Source of the DNA: Gammaproteobacteria bacterium
GTDB taxonomy: Bacteria > Pseudomonadota > Gammaproteobacteria > Steroidobacterales > Steroidobacteraceae
Length of the DNA stretch: 7,831 bases
Assembly (NCBI GenBank): GCA_030043215.1
Contig: JASHYG010000169.1
Span: forward strand, 1-7,831
Direction of reading: 5' to 3'
Below, in pieces: positions 6,582-7,831 of the stretch (position 1 is its first letter; each line of letters starts with the position of its first letter). Below the pieces are notes generated by a model. The model searched no databases. It was given only the letters and a program-made list of their open reading frames with translations, and had not been told where the DNA came from. A program made the position numbers and the translations under genes.

Positions 6582-7831
6582 GATCCTCCCCCGCCGGCGG
6601 CGGGTAGCCGCGCAACATTCGGCGCCTCGGAGCTCGCGAGCGTCGGCAAGCCGCGCGCGGCGCGCACCGCCACCCGCAGCATGTCCACGATGATGAGCCA
6701 CACGATCGCCGTGAAGATCAGGGTGAGCCAGCCGTCGAGCTGCTGATTGAAGATGAGCTTCGGGGCGGTCGCCGCCGCGGCCGGCGACAGCGTCCCCGCC
6801 GCGAGCTTGTGGGCGAGATCGGCCGCGCCCGAGAAGAAACCGAGTGCCGGATCGGGGCTCGTGACCTTCTGCCAGGCGGCGACGGTCGTGACGATCGCGA
6901 GCCACGCGAGCGGCCCTCCGGTCACCCACGAGAACTTGAGCTTACCGGACTTGATGAGAATGCCCGTCGCAACCGAGAGCGCGATGGTGGCGAGCATCTG
7001 ATTGGCGATGCCGAAGAGCGGCCAGAGAATATGAATGCCGCCGTTCGGATCGATCACACCGATGTAGAGGAAGTAGCCCCAGCCCGCGACGATCGCCGCG
7101 CTCGTCACGAGCACCGAGGGGTACCAGGAGACGCGGCCGAGCGGCTTCCAGAAGTGCCCGAGGAAGTCCTGCAGCATGAACCGGCCGACGCGCGTTCCCG
7201 CATCGATGGTCGTCAAGATGAACACCGCCTCGAACATGAGCGCGAAGTGATACCACATCGCGAGCAGTCCCCGGCCGAACGTCGAGCTGAAGATGCTCGC
7301 CATGCCGACCGCGAGCGACGGCGCACCGCCGGTGCGGGCGAAGAGCGTGTGCTCGCCCATCTGATGGGCGAGATTCTGCATCTGGTCGACCGTGACCGGG
7401 TAACCCCAGCTCGAGATGGTCGCGACGGCGGCCTGCGGCGTCGCGCCGACCACGCCCGCGCCGGTGTTGATCGCGAAGAACACGCCGGGATCGAGCAGCG
7501 TCGCGGCGATCACCGCCATGATGGCGACGAAGGACTCGAGCGCCATGCTGCCGTACCCGACGAGGCGCACGTCGGTCTCGCTGCCGATCATCTTGGGCGT
7601 CGTGCCGCTCGAGATGAGCGCATGGAAGCCCGACACCGCTCCGCAGGCGATCGTGATGAACACGAACGGGAAGATCTTGCCTGCGAAGATGGGCCCGTCC
7701 CCGTTCGTGAACTGCGTGAGCGCGGGCATCTTGAGCTCTGGATGGATCACGACGATCGCGATGGCGAGCAGCCCGATCACGCCGAGCTTCAAGAAGGTCG
7801 AGAGATAGCCCCGGGGAGCCAGGAGCAGCCA
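6578..7831 (-). CDS. cstA: CstA-family carbon starvation/pyruvate transporter (partial)
   Basis: The C-terminal 417 residues of a CstA-family transporter; the start lies beyond the right edge. E. coli members have about 700 residues, so roughly 280 are missing. CstA and BtsT are inner-membrane carriers linked to pyruvate uptake, and CstA was first tied to peptide use in carbon starvation. The family signature PFVFITIACGAVSGFHALIS is followed by SGTTPKMIGSETDVRLVGYG and SMALESFVAIMA. MWYHFALMFEAVFILTTIDAGTR and LWPLFGIANQMLA are also typical. Many hydrophobic segments can be seen, perhaps seven or eight in this part, the last near VWLIIVDML, then a short alanine/glycine-rich cytoplasmic tail. 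The frame is open through base 7831 (WLLLAPRGYLSTF), so what looks like an internal start near 7792 is not the true one. ybdD overlaps its stop by four bases. No promoter is within the window. Confidence 0.96.
   Translation of the reverse strand, partial: WLLLAPRGYLSTFLKLGVIGLLAIAIVVIHPELKMPALTQFTNGDGPIFAGKIFPFVFITIACGAVSGFHALISSGTTPKMIGSETDVRLVGYGSMALESFVAIMAVIAATLLDPGVFFAINTGAGVVGATPQAAVATISSWGYPVTVDQMQNLAHQMGEHTLFARTGGAPSLAVGMASIFSSTFGRGLLAMWYHFALMFEAVFILTTIDAGTRVGRFMLQDFLGHFWKPLGRVSWYPSVLVTSAAIVAGWGYFLYIGVIDPNGGIHILWPLFGIANQMLATIALSVATGILIKSGKLKFSWVTGGPLAWLAIVTTVAAWQKVTSPDPALGFFSGAADLAHKLAAGTLSPAAAATAPKLIFNQQLDGWLTLIFTAIVWLIIVDMLRVAVRAARGLPTLASSEAPNVARLPAAGGGGS

Noticed and set aside
7416..7808. 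A 130-codon open frame on the plus strand at the right edge
   Set aside because: It is antisense to cstA, which has strong family motifs, and it lacks recognisable domains or a ribosome site.

Overview
The window is GC-rich and densely packed. It looks like an ordinary chromosomal region of a proteobacterium, probably gamma or beta. The reasons are a glutathione-dependent formaldehyde pathway (class III alcohol dehydrogenase plus Gfa), a twin-arginine Rieske protein of the cytochrome bc1 type, and a CstA-YbdD pair. I saw no insertion sequence, CRISPR array, tRNA or rRNA, and no gene-free stretch longer than about 300 bases.

Layout, left to right. (1) 1-369, minus: the decayed remnant of an AAC(3)/YokD-family N-acetyltransferase, lacking its N-terminal part and carrying an internal deletion that shifts the frame. 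(2) 499-2063, plus: a two-gene unit of a short-chain dehydrogenase and a HAD-like hydrolase, with a recognisable promoter in front. (3) 2066-4314, minus: a ModE-type winged-helix regulator, then frmA and gfa, which together carry out formaldehyde detoxification to S-formylglutathione. frmA appears to have its own promoter. The regulator frame runs open into frmA, but base composition suggests a frame change in its tail. (4) 4347-5709, plus: a promoter, an 80-residue protein consisting of a RadA-type zinc ribbon and a basic tail, and asd (lysine/threonine/methionine biosynthesis), whose start lies one base after the preceding stop. (5) 5706-7831, minus: cstA (5' end outside the window), ybdD and petA, closely spaced as one likely transcription unit. 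petA is not followed by petB or petC, because asd converges on it.

Both convergent junctions are extremely tight. The HAD gene and gfa have two bases between their stop codons, and asd and petA share one CTAG that supplies both stops. Most genes belong to well-known families. The parts deserving a second look are the AAC(3) remnant with a microhomology-like junction, the ModE-like/frmA reading-frame situation, the stand-alone zinc-ribbon protein before asd, and the petA gene without its usual partners. I found no clear evidence of a wholly new multi-gene system.
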